Source: Deroplatys truncata (Eukaryota; Arthropoda; Insecta; Mantodea; Mantidae). Taken from it: a stretch of DNA of 64,000 nt. The notes below the pieces were generated by a model that saw only the letters and a program-made list of their open reading frames with translations, was not told the DNA's origin and did no database searches. The DNA lies in contig CM060978.1 in assembly GCA_030765065.1 (NCBI GenBank), positions 220,925,498 through 220,989,497 of the forward strand. The letters run 5' to 3'. Positions 1-11,775 of this stretch are shown one piece after another; position 1 is the first letter of the stretch, and the number at the start of each line of letters is the position of its first letter. The translations under genes and the position numbers were made by a program.

Positions 1-424
1 GTTATCCGCTCTTATTATCAGTTTCAGTGAGGCCGTGTAAACTATTTCCTAACAATGCTTATAATTAACAAACATCTCAAATCATTGTCATACAATAATG
101 CTACTTTACATTACAATCACACTGGCATTCACAGTGTTGTGATATAAAATACTGCCTCACCTACAAAAACCCTGAGGCCAGTGAAATGAGTTAGATATTT
201 TATTAGGAATGGAGAAATCAGCAGCCGCTAGGCAATAATAGCCGGAGACCAGGTATTGCAGCATAGGACACCAACCAGAAAAACAACGCTTTCCCGCTAC
301 AAATGATGCACAACGTTTTTCTGCTACAACTCATTCAAACATTCAAGATATACAGCTTATTTTTAACATATCTCAAAGGTATGTGCTCTTTCAAAGCATA
401 AATTTTAAAATACACCATCTAGTA
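1..424. other. AT-rich stretch, nothing recognised
   Basis: No coding frame, tRNA-like box or repeat that recurs elsewhere in the window was found here. The next feature, an R1 copy, begins at about 425. Confidence 0.4.
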
Positions 425-1275
425 AAAACCTGATGTGTTACATTTTCATGTCTTTGTATCCACACTTTATCATTTATTAATAATTGGTATAAACATTAGC
501 CTTCCTAGAGCTTATTTTTCTATCTTATTTTAATTGGGAAAAACCTTTACGGAAATAGCTTCATTACACATTTCGTTATAAATGCAAAGGAAATAGTCAT
601 AGTCAAATGTTTAAGAAATGGACGCTATGTGACTAGCTTCGCTATTTTCGTGCAACCGCGAGAAACAACTGAATGTCAACAGGACTTTAAAAGAGACATA
701 TGGAGTATTGAACAACTCGAAACATTAATAACGGATATGTCGGAAACGGCTTATGCCACAAAAACGTTATTTCAAATAAATTGTGTGTTTTAAAGATATC
801 TACATTTTTGTGTAGTGTGTTTTTGTTTATTTCTTAAGGTTTACCAGTTGTAAAAAATTATACAAAATCTTTCCGAATGAAGAGGAATTCACAGGTTATT
901 TCCAGGAAATTCAAGATATACATTTTATTTATCAAGTAAACATCTTTAGTATATAATACTATAATTAAAATCGTTAGAGACATTTTTGATGGAATCAAAA
1001 ATGCTAAAAATGTTCCATGTAAAGTGTAGCTGGGGTGCAGAGGCTTTATTGAAAATCTTCATGTCCATTAGTTGGAGGATACTGAACTTAAATACCAAGC
1101 TTCACATTTTGTTTTTGACTTATGTTATTCACAGGCGCACACGCATACACACACGGACATTTTTCTAGTCGTAAAAATGCTTTTTAGGATTCAGAGGGCC
1201 CCTGAATATGTTTCCGTTGAAATCTCGACATCAAAATTTTAGTGGAATATAATACGTAGTAGAGAAAGTAAAATT
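425..1275 (-). repeat. R1 dispersed repeat, reverse copy
   Basis: This is an old reverse-orientation copy of R1, compared with the best copy at 13918-14804. It opens with the R1 3-prime end (CTGATGTGTTACA near 432) and keeps the internal block with GGTTTACCAGTTG near 838. It also keeps the block around a short CA island (1138-1160) that follows TGACTTATGTTATTCACA. It closes with TACGTAGTAGAGAAAGTAAA near 1255. Divergence is considerable and the CA island is short. Confidence 0.75.
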
Positions 1276-1540
1276 GTGATAAATTTATAGAATTTATTAA
1301 AGCGTTTAAGGAACAAATGAAATGCAAAATGCATAATAGAACAGAAAAATAAATTCAAGTCACCAAACAATCCATGGCTAGCATTTATCTCTGGGTATCG
1401 AATGGTTTGGAAAGTTCAGAAGTTCAACTAACCAATATTTTTGAAATTTAGTGTTGTCATGAACAGGAGCCGTATGATATCCTTAGGAAAATCATTGTTT
1501 CTCTACAGAAAGTGGTCGTTTTGAAGGTGGATCCGTAGAT

Positions 1541-1770
1541 ATTGTTCTCTACTATTCTAAAGAAGAAGGACTATTGCATTCCACACAAGCATTCTATATG
1601 AATATTTCACTACAAATGCCAGCTTATTCCGACATTCATTGAAAACACACACGAACAGCATAATTGCGATTTTATATTTACACCAGGCATCTTTTGAGGA
1701 TGTCTTTTTTATTTTCTCAAAGGTGATTTTAATGTCCTTGACTAAAATATCAGTTGGTATGATAAAATAG
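1541..1770 (+). repeat. R1 dispersed repeat, decayed forward fragment
   Basis: A badly decayed forward R1 copy. Recognisable pieces in the right order are TTCTCTACTATTC, GGACTATTGCATTCCAC, TATTTCACTACAAATG, a very short ACACAC island followed by GAACAGCATAA, and TTTTCTCAAAGGTGATTTTAATG. Most of the rest is lost or diverged. Confidence 0.45.
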
Positions 1771-2222
1771 CTGGTTACCTACATGTACATTCATTTTTAT
1801 TGCACAGTATATGATTCGGAAGCCCTAAGATACACAACCTTAGTAATGAAAAGTCCATTAATGACGCAATATATGTCAAATTATTTTATCCTAATGTTAA
1901 CCCTTTTCGGAAACTTTGTTGTTGTATGTTTAACTTTTCCCAGGTGGAAATTTACTTTGATGCGTTAAGGCTTTAATTAATGTGCGAAATCTTTCCACCG
2001 AGCCTTAAAAATAAAAATCCACTCCGATATGAACATTTGGATTATTTTTCTGCATTTTGAATGAAGCACCTATTAGCTAATTTGAAATCGTTTCTATTCA
2101 TACATTCAAGTAATCAACGTAAAACGATTCTCTTTTGTGGAATTGGTAAACCGAGAAAGTAATGTGAGTGTTAAAGTGTTGACGAGGGGTTCTGGAAGCG
2201 TGTATACAGCATACATCAACAC
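1771..2222. other. AT-rich stretch, nothing recognised
   Basis: A short open frame starts near 1783 but has no recognisable homology or splice context. I treat it as chance. Confidence 0.35.
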
Positions 2223-2492
2223 GGGTAGCAGAGCTCGTTAAGGCACGGACTCGTGAACGCATCTGCACTTCAAATCCCTCCAGGATCGTCCTCCCTGAAT
2301 GAAGTTTTCTTCAGGTTTTCCTCAGCCCTCATAACTGGAAAATGTTGGGATGGTACCTAAACATAAGCCTGGAACATTTCCTTCCCAAATTTCCTTTTGC
2401 AGTTATTTAATTTCATGTATAATTGGTGCCCATCGCCTGTGGTGATGTATGGAGAAAGAACGGGTATAGACCTCCCTGGCATCATCAATCAT
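2223..2492 (+). mobile_element. tRNA-derived SINE
   Basis: An A-box-like element (TAGCAGAGCTCGTTAAGG, 2226-2243) is followed about 30 bases later by a B-box-like element (CTTCAAATCCC, about 2268). The body (CCAGGATCGTCCTCCCTGA, GGTTTTCCTCAG, CCTCATAACTGGAAAATG) recurs in the same order at 26508-26745 and 33918-34100. Shared order in three unlinked copies supports a SINE rather than a tRNA gene. The internal boxes would be the RNA polymerase III promoter. Ends are approximate. Confidence 0.7.
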
Positions 2493-2574
2493 TTATTATT
2501 ACCACATGTTCAATCACTTAACTTTCTTTATTATTATTGTTATTAACATATCCTCACCCTATTTTTAGCACGTC

Positions 2575-3210
2575 TTACTTTCCCTATACTTACCTATAAT
2601 AAGTAGAGGAAGTATGTATGCAAAGCATTTCATCCAAAAACTCGATATAGAAGTTTCACTGGAAGTGTACTATTTGAGGTCCCCTAAATACAACGGTTAG
2701 TTAAATCCAAAACTTGGTATTTAATTTCAGCATTCTCCAAGGATGCAACACAAAAGTTTTCAACAAAATTCTCTATCCCAAACTGCTCTTTAAATGGAAA
2801 TATTTTAGTTTACTTTTTATTTTCACAACAATGCTTTAACGATTTTGATGAAAATGCCATGCGTTTAAGATTCTTTAAACGTCTTCTTCATTCTGAATGC
2901 CTTTTATATAATTGGTAAATGGACAAAATCCTACCGCACAAAAAGTGTAGTACTCGTTAAAGAACACATTTTATGTAAAATAAATTTTGTTGCGTAGTTA
3001 ACCATTCTCGATGTGTTGCTTTGATTTTTCAAATGGCTATACTTTTTTCATATAGGAAGCCACTGTTTTTTTTCTTTCGTTGTAATGTAATGGAATTTCT
3101 AAACCATCACGTAGCTATATGCTCTTTAAAAATCTGACTATCGTTTTACCTAATATATCTACAAGAATACTTTGTGAAAGAGAGGGTAGATTTTAATTTC
3201 AGCATTTCCT
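2575..3210 (+). repeat. R1 dispersed repeat, forward copy
   Basis: It starts at CTTACTTTCCCTATACTTAC with AAGTAGAGGAAGTATG just after. It then runs through CTCGATATAGAAGTTTCACTG, a region lacking most of the TG island, TTCTCCAAGGATGCAACAC, ACGATTTTGATGAAAATGCC and AAAAAGTGTAGTACTCG. These blocks are in R1 order. The 3-prime part fades out near 3210. Confidence 0.7.
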
Positions 3211-3484
3211 TAAACTGGTAATATCCATATTTCGTGGTCATTTCATTTTATACTAAACATTGTCATTCACCTTATTTTAGTTAATCGATGTTATGAGGAA
3301 ATCTTAAGAGCATGAGTTGGGGAATGACTAATATTTTAGATAAAATTTTAGGTATTTAAAACGAGAATATAACGTATGTTTTTGCTACAAACTTACAAAG
3401 AAACACGCTTAGTTAATGTATTTCCTAAAATTATTCATGTTTTTAGGTATCATAACTATTAACCCAGGATCTTTAGTTTATTTA

Positions 3485-3560
3485 TTGCCTACCTATAGTA
3501 AGTAGAGGAAGTATTATATTCTACCCAAAATTTTATATCGAAAGTACACGTTGCCGAATC
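3485..3560 (+). repeat. R1 dispersed repeat, short 5-prime fragment
   Basis: Only the R1 5-prime terminus is present (CCTATAGTAAGTAGAGGAAG, then CTACCCAAAATTTTATATCG). The sequence then leaves the family abruptly. Confidence 0.6.
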
Positions 3561-6500
3561 TTACAACAGTAAACTTCTCCTACCATTGAATGTTCGCGGC
3601 AGTTAAGAATGGAACGTAAGAGTTACGGGAAAGTACGATGAACCACGGTCCATAAGCATGTACAAACAACAACTGACTCCGGCTAAGAAAGCTGTAGTGA
3701 TTTTATCATTGTATCTAACTTAACGTCGACAGAATAATCACTTTTTATGTGAATATGCAACGGATATATAAGAATTTCTCATTGCTAGAGAAAATCTTGT
3801 GAATGGACCATACCGGACGCTTTTTGCACTGTAACAGATTTTACACTGCACTAAAATTGGTATTAATTTAATTGTGCCTATATTATAACATTTTAAACAG
3901 ATAACTGGTGATGGTTATTTCTTGCTTACAGTATAAGAAATTAAGATCGTGAATGTACATATAGAATTAAATTTTGTGACACAGAAACTGATATCACTTA
4001 CGCTTGTGGGAATTTGAAAATCGTTCTAAAGATCACAATTTTTTGTACACACTCTACAAAATTCCGCCTAGCTTATACCGATTTCAACCAAATTTTAACA
4101 CTGTGTTGTTGATTCTTCACACTTTTACACATACAATTTTAACTCCTTGCGTTTTTTCATACCGTTTATACTACTACAAGCTAACGTTAATTCTGCATCG
4201 ATTTATTCCAACTTCAAAACGTGTAAATAAACCTTCGTAAAGTTTCAATTCCTTACGTGCAAGCCTAAAATATTTAAGTAAGTTTAAAATCATATATTAT
4301 GTATTAAATTTCAATTCCATAAGTGAAGTGGGGGATTCAATCATGCTGAAGGAGAAACTGATGGATGAAGCTATCTGACGGAGAAGTACCTACCATGTTC
4401 AATTATGATAGTATTGGTTTGACATTCGAGGCCTAATAATTTAATAACGTATTTTTCAGAACGATGGGCTTTATTGAAGCATATGATATTCGTATTAGTA
4501 GTGGATACATTCAGATATTTGCACATTTAATTTATCTCAAATATTTAAACATATTAATGAAAGATTTAAATTAAGATCTATGAGGCAAATTCAGCTAGGG
4601 AGTTAGGCTTTCCAACTTTACTGTCTACAATTAAGGTAAAAGCAGTAGCTTAGAGGTTAAGCTACTTTTAAAGGTTAGTTTCAACACACGTTGGTTTTTA
4701 ACACGTTACAACACTTCAGAAGTACGATAAATTCTCTTTTTTTACCCAAATATGTCTCAAGGGACAATTTTCCATGAAAAATAATTTTAAAATATATAAG
4801 GCATCTCCATGTAAACTCTTTGTCCTTTTACCCTGTAAATCCGGTATAATTTGTCACCTTTTCCCTTCTAACCCATTATTCACCGAATAAAAAATTCTAA
4901 GTAAACTTTTAACATGTTTGTAAATACCTCTCACGCTTAAATAGCTCTTAGCAATAAAGCGAACAGAAAAAATTGCAATCTCCTCTAAGAGCACATTAGA
5001 GGTGCTGTGTAAAAACAGTTTCTGGCCCAAAACAATCACTGCGACCTGTAACGGGAAGCAATTCGATAGCGTACCTTTAGTAAGCTCTTTTTGTAATATA
5101 GTAGGTACCTGTGGAATACCCTCATGTAATATTCAAGGAATTTTAATGGCATCTATGAATAAATAAAAATGTTCCCTGAACGTAGCTCGCAGGTAATGGG
5201 GCATAATGTATCAGTTTCGCGTGTCAGGCCACAAAGTGCACCCCGGATACAGGTCTTTGTGATCCTACTCAACTGTGCCAGCAAGCACAACTATAACAAA
5301 AACAAATGGGAAACGTTCACTAACACTGAAGAAATGTTTTGCTGATATACAGTCTTTAATTAGCTGGTGGGGTAAAATAAAAAGCCTATAGAGCAGACAA
5401 ACAATTACTCGTGCAATAGGGGATAGAATTAAAACGCAAAGCTAGCTCAGTGCTTGGAATCATTCTTAGGGTCTTACTGAGTCAGAACAGATCTTCAGGG
5501 TTTCGAAAGCTTTTGGTTTTTAATTGGCTCAGAACAAGAAATATATTTACATATTGATCTAATTTATTTTTAATGTTTATACGGAACACCTCCTAGATCA
5601 ATCGTAATGCTAATTCCATATTACTAGACACAAATGACGTGATTCATTCAAAATAGTAATCGTACCAGAAATTTGTAAATGGCAAAATGAAGCAATTATT
5701 AAAATGTCTAAGAGGAAACTAAATAGGAAATTTTACAAAGAACCGACAATTATAAGGTCTTATTACTTGACATTTCCTCCATAATTTGGTATTACTTTAT
5801 CCAAATAATGATAGGCACTTTGGTGTACAGGTGTGAACTTTGGCTCACATTTAGGGTACGTTTTTCTCTACAAATTGATATTACTGTTAAGTATGGCAGC
5901 TCCTGTGTACTCAAGCCATGTTGTTTCTATTTTTCAAATATATAAGAATTTATTTTTTCCATTTTTGCTTTGAACAGGTGAATGACATTTCTGACATAAA
6001 TGACCCATTTCTCAGAAATGGTTGAAGATCACAAATTAAACTTTATGATGATAAAAACAACTTGTCTTAAGTGCTGTTGTGGATCAACTTTACTATCAGT
6101 AACACAGTAGGTTATTTTTTTAAAATAATTTCTTACAAATATTAGTGAAAACATGGTATTACAAAATTTAGAATACAATCCCGTCTTTGTTTATAAACAA
6201 ACTTATTATATAAAGGTATATCAGTGAACTTAGACTCCATGTATCTAGACTGCGAAATATTAAATGGTTTCTGAGATAATGGGACCTGAATTTAACAGAT
6301 TTAACAATGGCGGGATAGAGCTTTTAATCTCGCTTAAACTACAATCATTATCCTTTAATCATTTATAAATTCAAAGTATATGGATCGTGTGTGGTTTACA
6401 TTTATTATAATGATGAGTGCCTTTATTTCTGTTGATAAATAAAAGTACCCAAACAGGATCGAAAAGACGTGTAAGTGGAAGTAACTCGCATTGATGGAAG

Positions 6501-7011
6501 TAAATGGCATGAGCACATGTTGCTCAAATAAATCCAAAAGCATTGAACTGAGAGTTAGCCGACATATCTCATGAAGATAAGGGAAAATCCCCTTAGAAAT
6601 ATTATCCAGGCAGCATTCCTCTTTCAAGATTCAAGTCCGGCCTTCTTGTCTGGGAGGTAGACCTTCCCCGCTGAAGGACTTCGAAAGTACTCACATGGTC
6701 ACTTTGTTCTAAACTCTCACAGCCAATACGCCGAATGCCTTACTTCTCTAACATTGATTTATTAAAAATAGATTTCTAAATTGTACCCATATAAGACAAG
6801 AGCAGGAACGGAGGAGAATTTAAGCATACATGAAGGCTTGTTGTGTCTTTAGAATCTCATGGAGGTAGGGATGAACACAAGAACAAAGAGGGGGGGAGTC
6901 AGATCCCGGTGGCAGCCTTGGAGTGAGCGAGGTCCTTAACGTTCCAGATGTTAAATTCTGAACCAGCAGGACCGCACACATAGGCCTTCCTTTTCCCATG
7001 AAGAGCCTCTT
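3561..7011. other. 3.4-kb AT-rich stretch, nothing recognised
   Basis: Short open frames occur on both strands, the longest about 90 codons at 6355-6627 minus. None has a recognisable motif. A more GC-rich patch at 6840-7000 faintly resembles a patch near 43250-43330. It may be an old repeat or the upstream part of the LINE fragment that follows. Confidence 0.35.
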
Positions 7012-7262
7012 TACATGTCACTGAAGATTAAGGAAACACCTACATATGAAGAAAATAAAACTTTTTAGGTTATGTGGTGAAGAAGAAGAAGAAGAAGAAA
7101 CTGCCTCTCACATAATCTTCGACTGCAGGGGTTAGCCAGACAAAGATATACATACTTAGGAGTGATTGGTTCAGAAGATCTGCCAGGTAAGAGTCTAGTT
7201 AAGTCTACAACTCCTTGTTAAAGGTACTGGTCTATTTAACCAGAAACAACAAAAATGGAGAA
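7012..7262 (+). pseudogene. LINE C-terminal fragment (Jockey-like, zinc-knuckle tail)
   Basis: Translation gives LKKHLHMKKIKLFRLCGEEE followed by ETASHIIFDC. This matches the C-terminal tail that follows RNase H in insect non-LTR retrotransposons (pattern CRLCGEEEETxxHIxFDC). Downstream, one frame carries LGVIGSEDLPGKSLVKS, also typical of that tail. In this element family the region may bind nucleic acid. The run of GAA codons at 7080-7100 encodes the glutamates and is not an independent microsatellite. Reading needs frame changes and includes stops, so it is dead. No RT or endonuclease domain is visible upstream. A host gene is unlikely because this motif is specific to LINE proteins. Confidence 0.65.
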
Positions 7263-7924
7263 GAATGCTACAGATCTTCAGGTTTCAGTGTTAGGGCACA
7301 TATCCCCTCTCCATCTTTATGTAATCCAAACAATCCAAATTCCGCTGAGGGTTACACACCGGAAGCCAGGACAGACAGTTCCTCAAAGAAAACTCCACCG
7401 CCACATGCCTCACCGGGCGTCCCACCTCCTGATGCCTCGACCCTAAAACATGATAACATTACAAGAAAATTCAGGTACTAGATAGGGGAGATTTCGGTAG
7501 GTTCGGGCATCCTCTAGTATCATACAGTCGTATTTTTACGAACGTGCCACAATGTGACAGTACTCACTGAGAGCAGGTGGGAGTCTACTGTAAGTGTATA
7601 CCAAGGCAGACAGTGTGAAATTTCAGGCCCTAAGAAGTTTTTGCGTTTCAAAGCGTGCGCGGTCCTTCCTCAAGTAAGATTTAGATATCCACTGTATTGA
7701 ACCAGATGAGTGAATTGTGTTAGATTGATTTTGTGTGGACGCATGCGTGAATAAGCTGTTCAAAGAGTTTCGGTTAGAAATTTATTTTATATAATGAATT
7801 GCGGGAATTTTACCATCAGTATGCATGGCCGATACGGCCAGAACTATCGAGTCTGTGGGGGAGAACATAAAATAGTTTATTCCCTGTGTTCCACATTGTA
7901 TTATATGTTCGAAACTAAGCTGTC
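7263..7924. other. No gene recognised; mixed old repeat
   Basis: Overlapping open frames at 7215-7481 are rich in proline and serine but have no recognisable domain. Sequence from about 7500 may be the 5-prime flank or terminal region of the pogo-like relic. I could not define an inverted repeat. Confidence 0.3.
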
Positions 7925-8975
7925 ATGAGAACAAAAAAAAGACTTGGTCAGGAAAAAATACACGAAATAGCAGATATGTTAGATAAGCTGTCAGTATGTC
8001 CAGAATTCCGAAAAGCACTTTACAGAATCAGAGTTTAAAATTAAAGACTGAAGGAAAAGTTCAGATCCCGCCAAAATTAGGAAGAGCCGAAATCGTTCAG
8101 TGACGAATAGGAGGAGCATTTAATTAAGAAGTTACACGAAACACTGTTGCTTCTAGCTAGAAAATAATTTCTGGGATTCTCTTTGCAGTTGGCTGAAGCT
8201 GCCGGATAGATTCATTAAGGATAAAGAAAGTAACTGGAAAAAATGCTATTACGATTTAAAGGATAGGCACCCCGATCTGACATTGAGGATACCAAAAACA
8301 GCCAGTATAGTGCGAACCATGGGATTTAAGTAGCCATGCTAAAGATTTTATAATATTTGACCGTTTTTTAAAACATACTACTTTCCTACCTTTAAGAACT
8401 TTCAACGCTGACGAAACTGGTGATTCTTCTGTAAATAAAAACAGGGTTTTTCATTGAAGGGCAGGCGGCAGTTTGGAAAACTAAATTCAAGAGAAAGAGG
8501 TGCAACTTCACTTAGGACAATATATCCTGCTTCTCTACATTTTTCGTTGCCAGAAGATTAATCAAGAGCATATTAAGAGAGCTTTCTCAACCAAACGTCT
8601 GGAATAATGGCAACATTTTTGACATGTTTGAGCCATTATGAAAAACATGCTCCACGGGAACAGAGTCCTGTACCCCTGAGGCTGGATGGTCACTGTAGTC
8701 ATATTCACTGCCATCCTAACAAGTTTCACTTCTAGATAGGACATTCATGAAATACTTTAAAAGCGCATAAGTAGAAGCCTGTTCCTTATGGAGAAGAAAG
8801 AGAAAAATGAGCTTGTATCCACGTCCTACAGTAATGTCTATCAGATTGGACAAGCATCCATCCCTTTGATTCCGATATCTCTGATCAATTTTCTGCCATC
8901 GCGAGGGATAGAAGTTTAACGAGATCAGAGAGCCTAAACTCCGGTGACCGAATCTTACATATCGACCCAATCCAA
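7925..8975 (+). pseudogene. pogo/Tigger-like transposase relic
   Basis: A dead transposase of the pogo branch of Tc1/mariner, related to jerky/CENP-B-type proteins, which cut and paste DNA in the nucleus. The N-terminal part reads MRTKKRLGQEKIHEIADMLD then IPKSTLQNQSLKLKTEGKV, resembling the psq-type DNA-binding region. The first catalytic block is FNADETGDSSVNKN (Asp codon 8410-8412). The expected GRRQVGK-like block follows as AGGSLEN. The second block reads PLRLDGHCSHIHCHP (Asp codon 8685-8687), corresponding to the family LLLDNHxSH motif. A later LDRTFMKYFKSA matches the family LDRxxFxPFK stretch. Several stops and frame changes break it (the two Asp codons lie in different frames). Termini and target duplication could not be placed. 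Confidence 0.7.
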
Positions 8976-9128
8976 AAAAGTATAGATTTTCTTAAGCTAT
9001 ACAATCTAAGGTTGTCAATCTTGACCACTTTAGGTTACCCTGTCCCATTAAGGGGCCATCATACCTAATTAAATTATATGATATTCCCGCATTTCTCTAA
9101 CAATCTGTGCGTGCATAATTTTTACATA

Positions 9129-10365
9129 CACTATGTAATCAAAAGTATCCGTACACCCCACAAACATACGTTTTTCACCCTAGGTGCATTGTGCTGCCAC
9201 CTACTGCCTGGTACTCATTATCCGCGACCTCAGTAGTCATTAGACATCGTGAAACAGCAGAATGGGACGCTCCGTGAAACTCACGGACTTCGAACGTGGT
9301 CAGGTGATTGGGTGTCATTGTGTCAGAAGTCTGTACGCGAGATTTCCACACTCCTAAACATCCCTAGGTCCACTGTTTCTGATGTGATAGTGAAGTGGTA
9401 ACATGAAGGGACATGTACAGCACAAAAGCGTACAGGCCGATCTCGTCTGTTGGCTGACAGAGACCGTCGACTTTTGAAGAGGGTCGTAAAGAGTAATAGG
9501 CAGACATTTATCCAGACCATCACACAGGAATTCCAAACTGCATCAGGATCCACTCCAAGTACTATGACAGTTAGGCGTGAGGTGAGAAACCTTGGATTCC
9601 ATGGTCGAGCGGCTGCTCATAAGCCACACATCACGCAGGAAAATGCCAAACGACACCCCGCTTGGTGTAAGGAGCGTCAACATTACACGATTGAACAGTG
9701 GCAAAACGTTGTTTTGACGAATCACGGTACACAATGTGGCGATCCATGGTAGGGTTGGGTATGGCGAATGCCCGGTGAACGTTATCTGCCAGCGTGTGTA
9801 GTGCCAACAGTGAAATTCGGAGGTGGTGGTATTATGGTGTGGTCGTGTTTTTCCTGGAAGGGACTTGCACCCCTTATTTTTTGCGTGGCACGATCACAGT
9901 GCAAACCTAAATGGATATTTTAAGCACCTTCTTGCTTCCCACTGTTGAAGAGCAATTCGGGGTTGCGATTGCATCTTTCAACACGATTGAGCACCTGCTC
10001 ATACTGCACGGGCTGTGGCGGAATGATTACACGACAATACCGTCCCTGTAATGGACTGGCCTGCACAGAGTCCTGACTTGAATCCTATAGAACACCTTTG
10101 GGATGTTTTGGAACCCCGACTTCGTGCCAGGCCTCAGCGACCTACATCGATACCACTCCTCAGTTCCGCACTCCGTGAAGAATGGGCTGCCCTTCCCCAA
10201 GAAGCCTTCCGGCACCTGATTGAAAGTATGCCTGCCAGAGTGAACGGTGTCGTCAAGGTTATGGGTGGGCCAACACCATATTGACTTCCAGTATTATCGA
10301 TGGAGGGCGTCACGAACTTGTACTCATTTTCAGTCAGGTGTCCGGACACTTTTGATCACGTAGTG
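9129..10365 (+). mobile_element. Tc1-like DNA transposon, copy 1
   Basis: A complete-length but dead Tc1 element of 1,237 bp. The inverted termini begin CACTATGTAATCAAAAGTAT (from 9129) and end TTTTGATCACGTAGTG (to 10365). TA dinucleotides flank it at 9127-9128 and 10366-10367, the expected duplicated target. The transposase relic fills the centre. A second copy of the same family lies in opposite orientation at 38381-39592. Confidence 0.93.
9262..10284 (+). pseudogene. Tc1-like transposase (DD34E), inactivated
   Basis: The start is ATG at 9262 (MGRSVKLTDFERGQVIGC), the canonical Tc1 N-terminus, and the natural stop follows GGPTPY at 10282-10284. The span of 1,023 nt equals the usual length of about 340 codons. 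Domains in order: helix-turn-helix DNA binding (STLLNIPRSTVSDVIVKW region, then DRDRRLLKRVVKSNRQT). Catalytic block one is FDESRYTMWRS (Asp codon 9716-9718, out of frame with its upstream part). Block two is CIFQHD followed by a stop where the family has an Arg or similar. Block three is MDWPAQSPDLNPIEHLWDVL. Counting through the stops, 34 residues separate the second Asp from the Glu, so the class is DD34E. At least two frame changes and three in-frame stops are present. It cannot supply active protein. Confidence 0.9.
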
Positions 10366-10539
10366 TATAATTGCACTGTATAAGCACTAATATTTTAGGA
10401 AACGTTGTTTAAGTTCTATTTATACCCGCCTCTATCTGCAATGGCGGCATTTCTTTTGGAATATAATATTGCCTAGGCAATGGTGTTAGCTCGTGTTCGC
10501 TTGTCATTGTGTTGCTGGTAAACTTTGGTTTTTTTTTTC

Positions 10540-10712
10540 ATTAGATAACACACACGTTCACACTCTCATTCATACTTCTAGACTCTGGGGAAGATAGGGA
10601 ATAATCTTGGCTGGAAAAAATTTCCCTTTACTCTAGCTGAAAATCGAACCCACACCCCTGACACAGCAGATAGGTTTTCTACAGACTGAGCTACAGGACC
10701 AGCCAGGACATT
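10540..10712 (-). mobile_element. tRNA-derived SINE
   Basis: On the minus strand a clear A box (TAGCTCAGTCTGTAG, 10679-10693) is followed by a B box (GGTTCGATTTTC, 10639-10650). The spacing of a pol III promoter and the preceding GGTCCTG resemble a tRNA 5-prime part. The tail continues to a CA/TG-rich stretch near 10550. No acceptor stem closes it, so I call it a SINE head rather than a working tRNA. Confidence 0.65.
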
Positions 10713-10911
10713 GTTCTAATACATTAAAAAGGACACCTCAGAACTTTCGAGAATTAAGACACTCCACACTTCGCCGAAAATACAGAGATAGCATCATCCA
10801 TTAGCAGTCACAGTCTTAACATCTGATGTATTGAATTCACACTATCGTGTATTTTTATATAGCTTCCACAAACCATTCTTGCAAAGGTATATTCTTATTT
10901 CTACTTCAGGT

Positions 10912-10971
10912 TGCGTGACACGATCACAGCGCAGACCTACATTGATACTTTAAGCACCTTCTTGCTTCCCA
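10912..10971 (+). pseudogene. 60-bp fragment of Tc1-like transposase
   Basis: Translation gives [19 protein letters not shown], matching the stretch of Tc1 transposase just before the second catalytic Asp. Nucleotides match copy 1 at about 9888-9955 (GCACCTTCTTGCTTCCCAC shared exactly). No Tc1 termini flank it and the sequence on both sides is unrelated. It keeps YIDTL, which copy 1 has lost, so it is not a simple recent duplicate of copy 1. Confidence 0.7.
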
Positions 10972-11099
10972 CTTCATTGCATTTCCATTATAGCTACAAA
11001 GGGGATAGGGATAGTCAGGGGATTAAAAATGGATCTTTATATATACAAGCATTTAAATGCCATCCTCTCTCCATGACTTTGCAAGAAAAGAGCTGAAGA

Positions 11100-11234
11100 T
11101 TAGTAGTACTTCAGAATATAATGACCGTATTGAAAATTTCAGACCAAAAACAGGGATAACTTGGAAATGACTGGTGGAACAAATGGACCACTTGAACTAA
11201 ACTGTGTGTTTTATAGAGATCTACATTTGTATTG
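11100..11234 (-). repeat. R1 dispersed repeat, internal reverse fragment
   Basis: It shares an internal R1 block with 63600-63700 (an ACTTGGAAATG block, then GTGTGTTTTATAGAGATCTAC). It abuts a forward R1 copy at 11235. Confidence 0.4.
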
Positions 11235-11775
11235 TCTCAACCACATACCTATAGTAGGTAAGAGGAATTATTCTATTTCAACAAAAATTCCATACCGAAA
11301 CTTCACCGGAAACACAAAGCAAAAAATAGGTGCGTATGCGTGTGGCTCAAAAACGAAAATTCAAATATATATCAAACTTGATAATTATATTTACTATCCT
11401 TCAAATATACTACACGAACATTTTCAAGAAAATATCCCCCCACCAAACTACCGTTCACAAGGAAAGTGTTTCATTATTTCTGATTTTCTCAAAATTAGCT
11501 CTAACGATTTTAATTAAAATACCGCATGTTTAACAAATTTATACGAAAATGTTACATATATTTTGAATTTTCTGTAAATTCCACATCATTCGGAAGGATT
11601 TTCCCATTTGTTTATCCCTTTTGTAAACTATAAAGGTTACACAAAAACATTCTACACAAAATATGTAGATAACATTAAAACACAAAATTTATTTCAATTA
11701 ACTTTTCTCATAACATCAGCCATTTCCGAGATATCCTTTAATATGTTTAAGTTTTTCGATAATTTGTCAATTTTA
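11235..11775 (+). repeat. R1 dispersed repeat, forward copy lacking the island
   Basis: Starts at ACCTATAGTAGGTAAGAGGA. It keeps AAAATTCCATACCGAAACTTC, TTTTCAAGAAAATATCCCCC, TTTCTCAAAATTAGCTCTAAC and ACACAAAATATGTAGATAAC in family order. The TG island is almost absent (GTGCGTATGCGTGTGG only). Confidence 0.65.
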
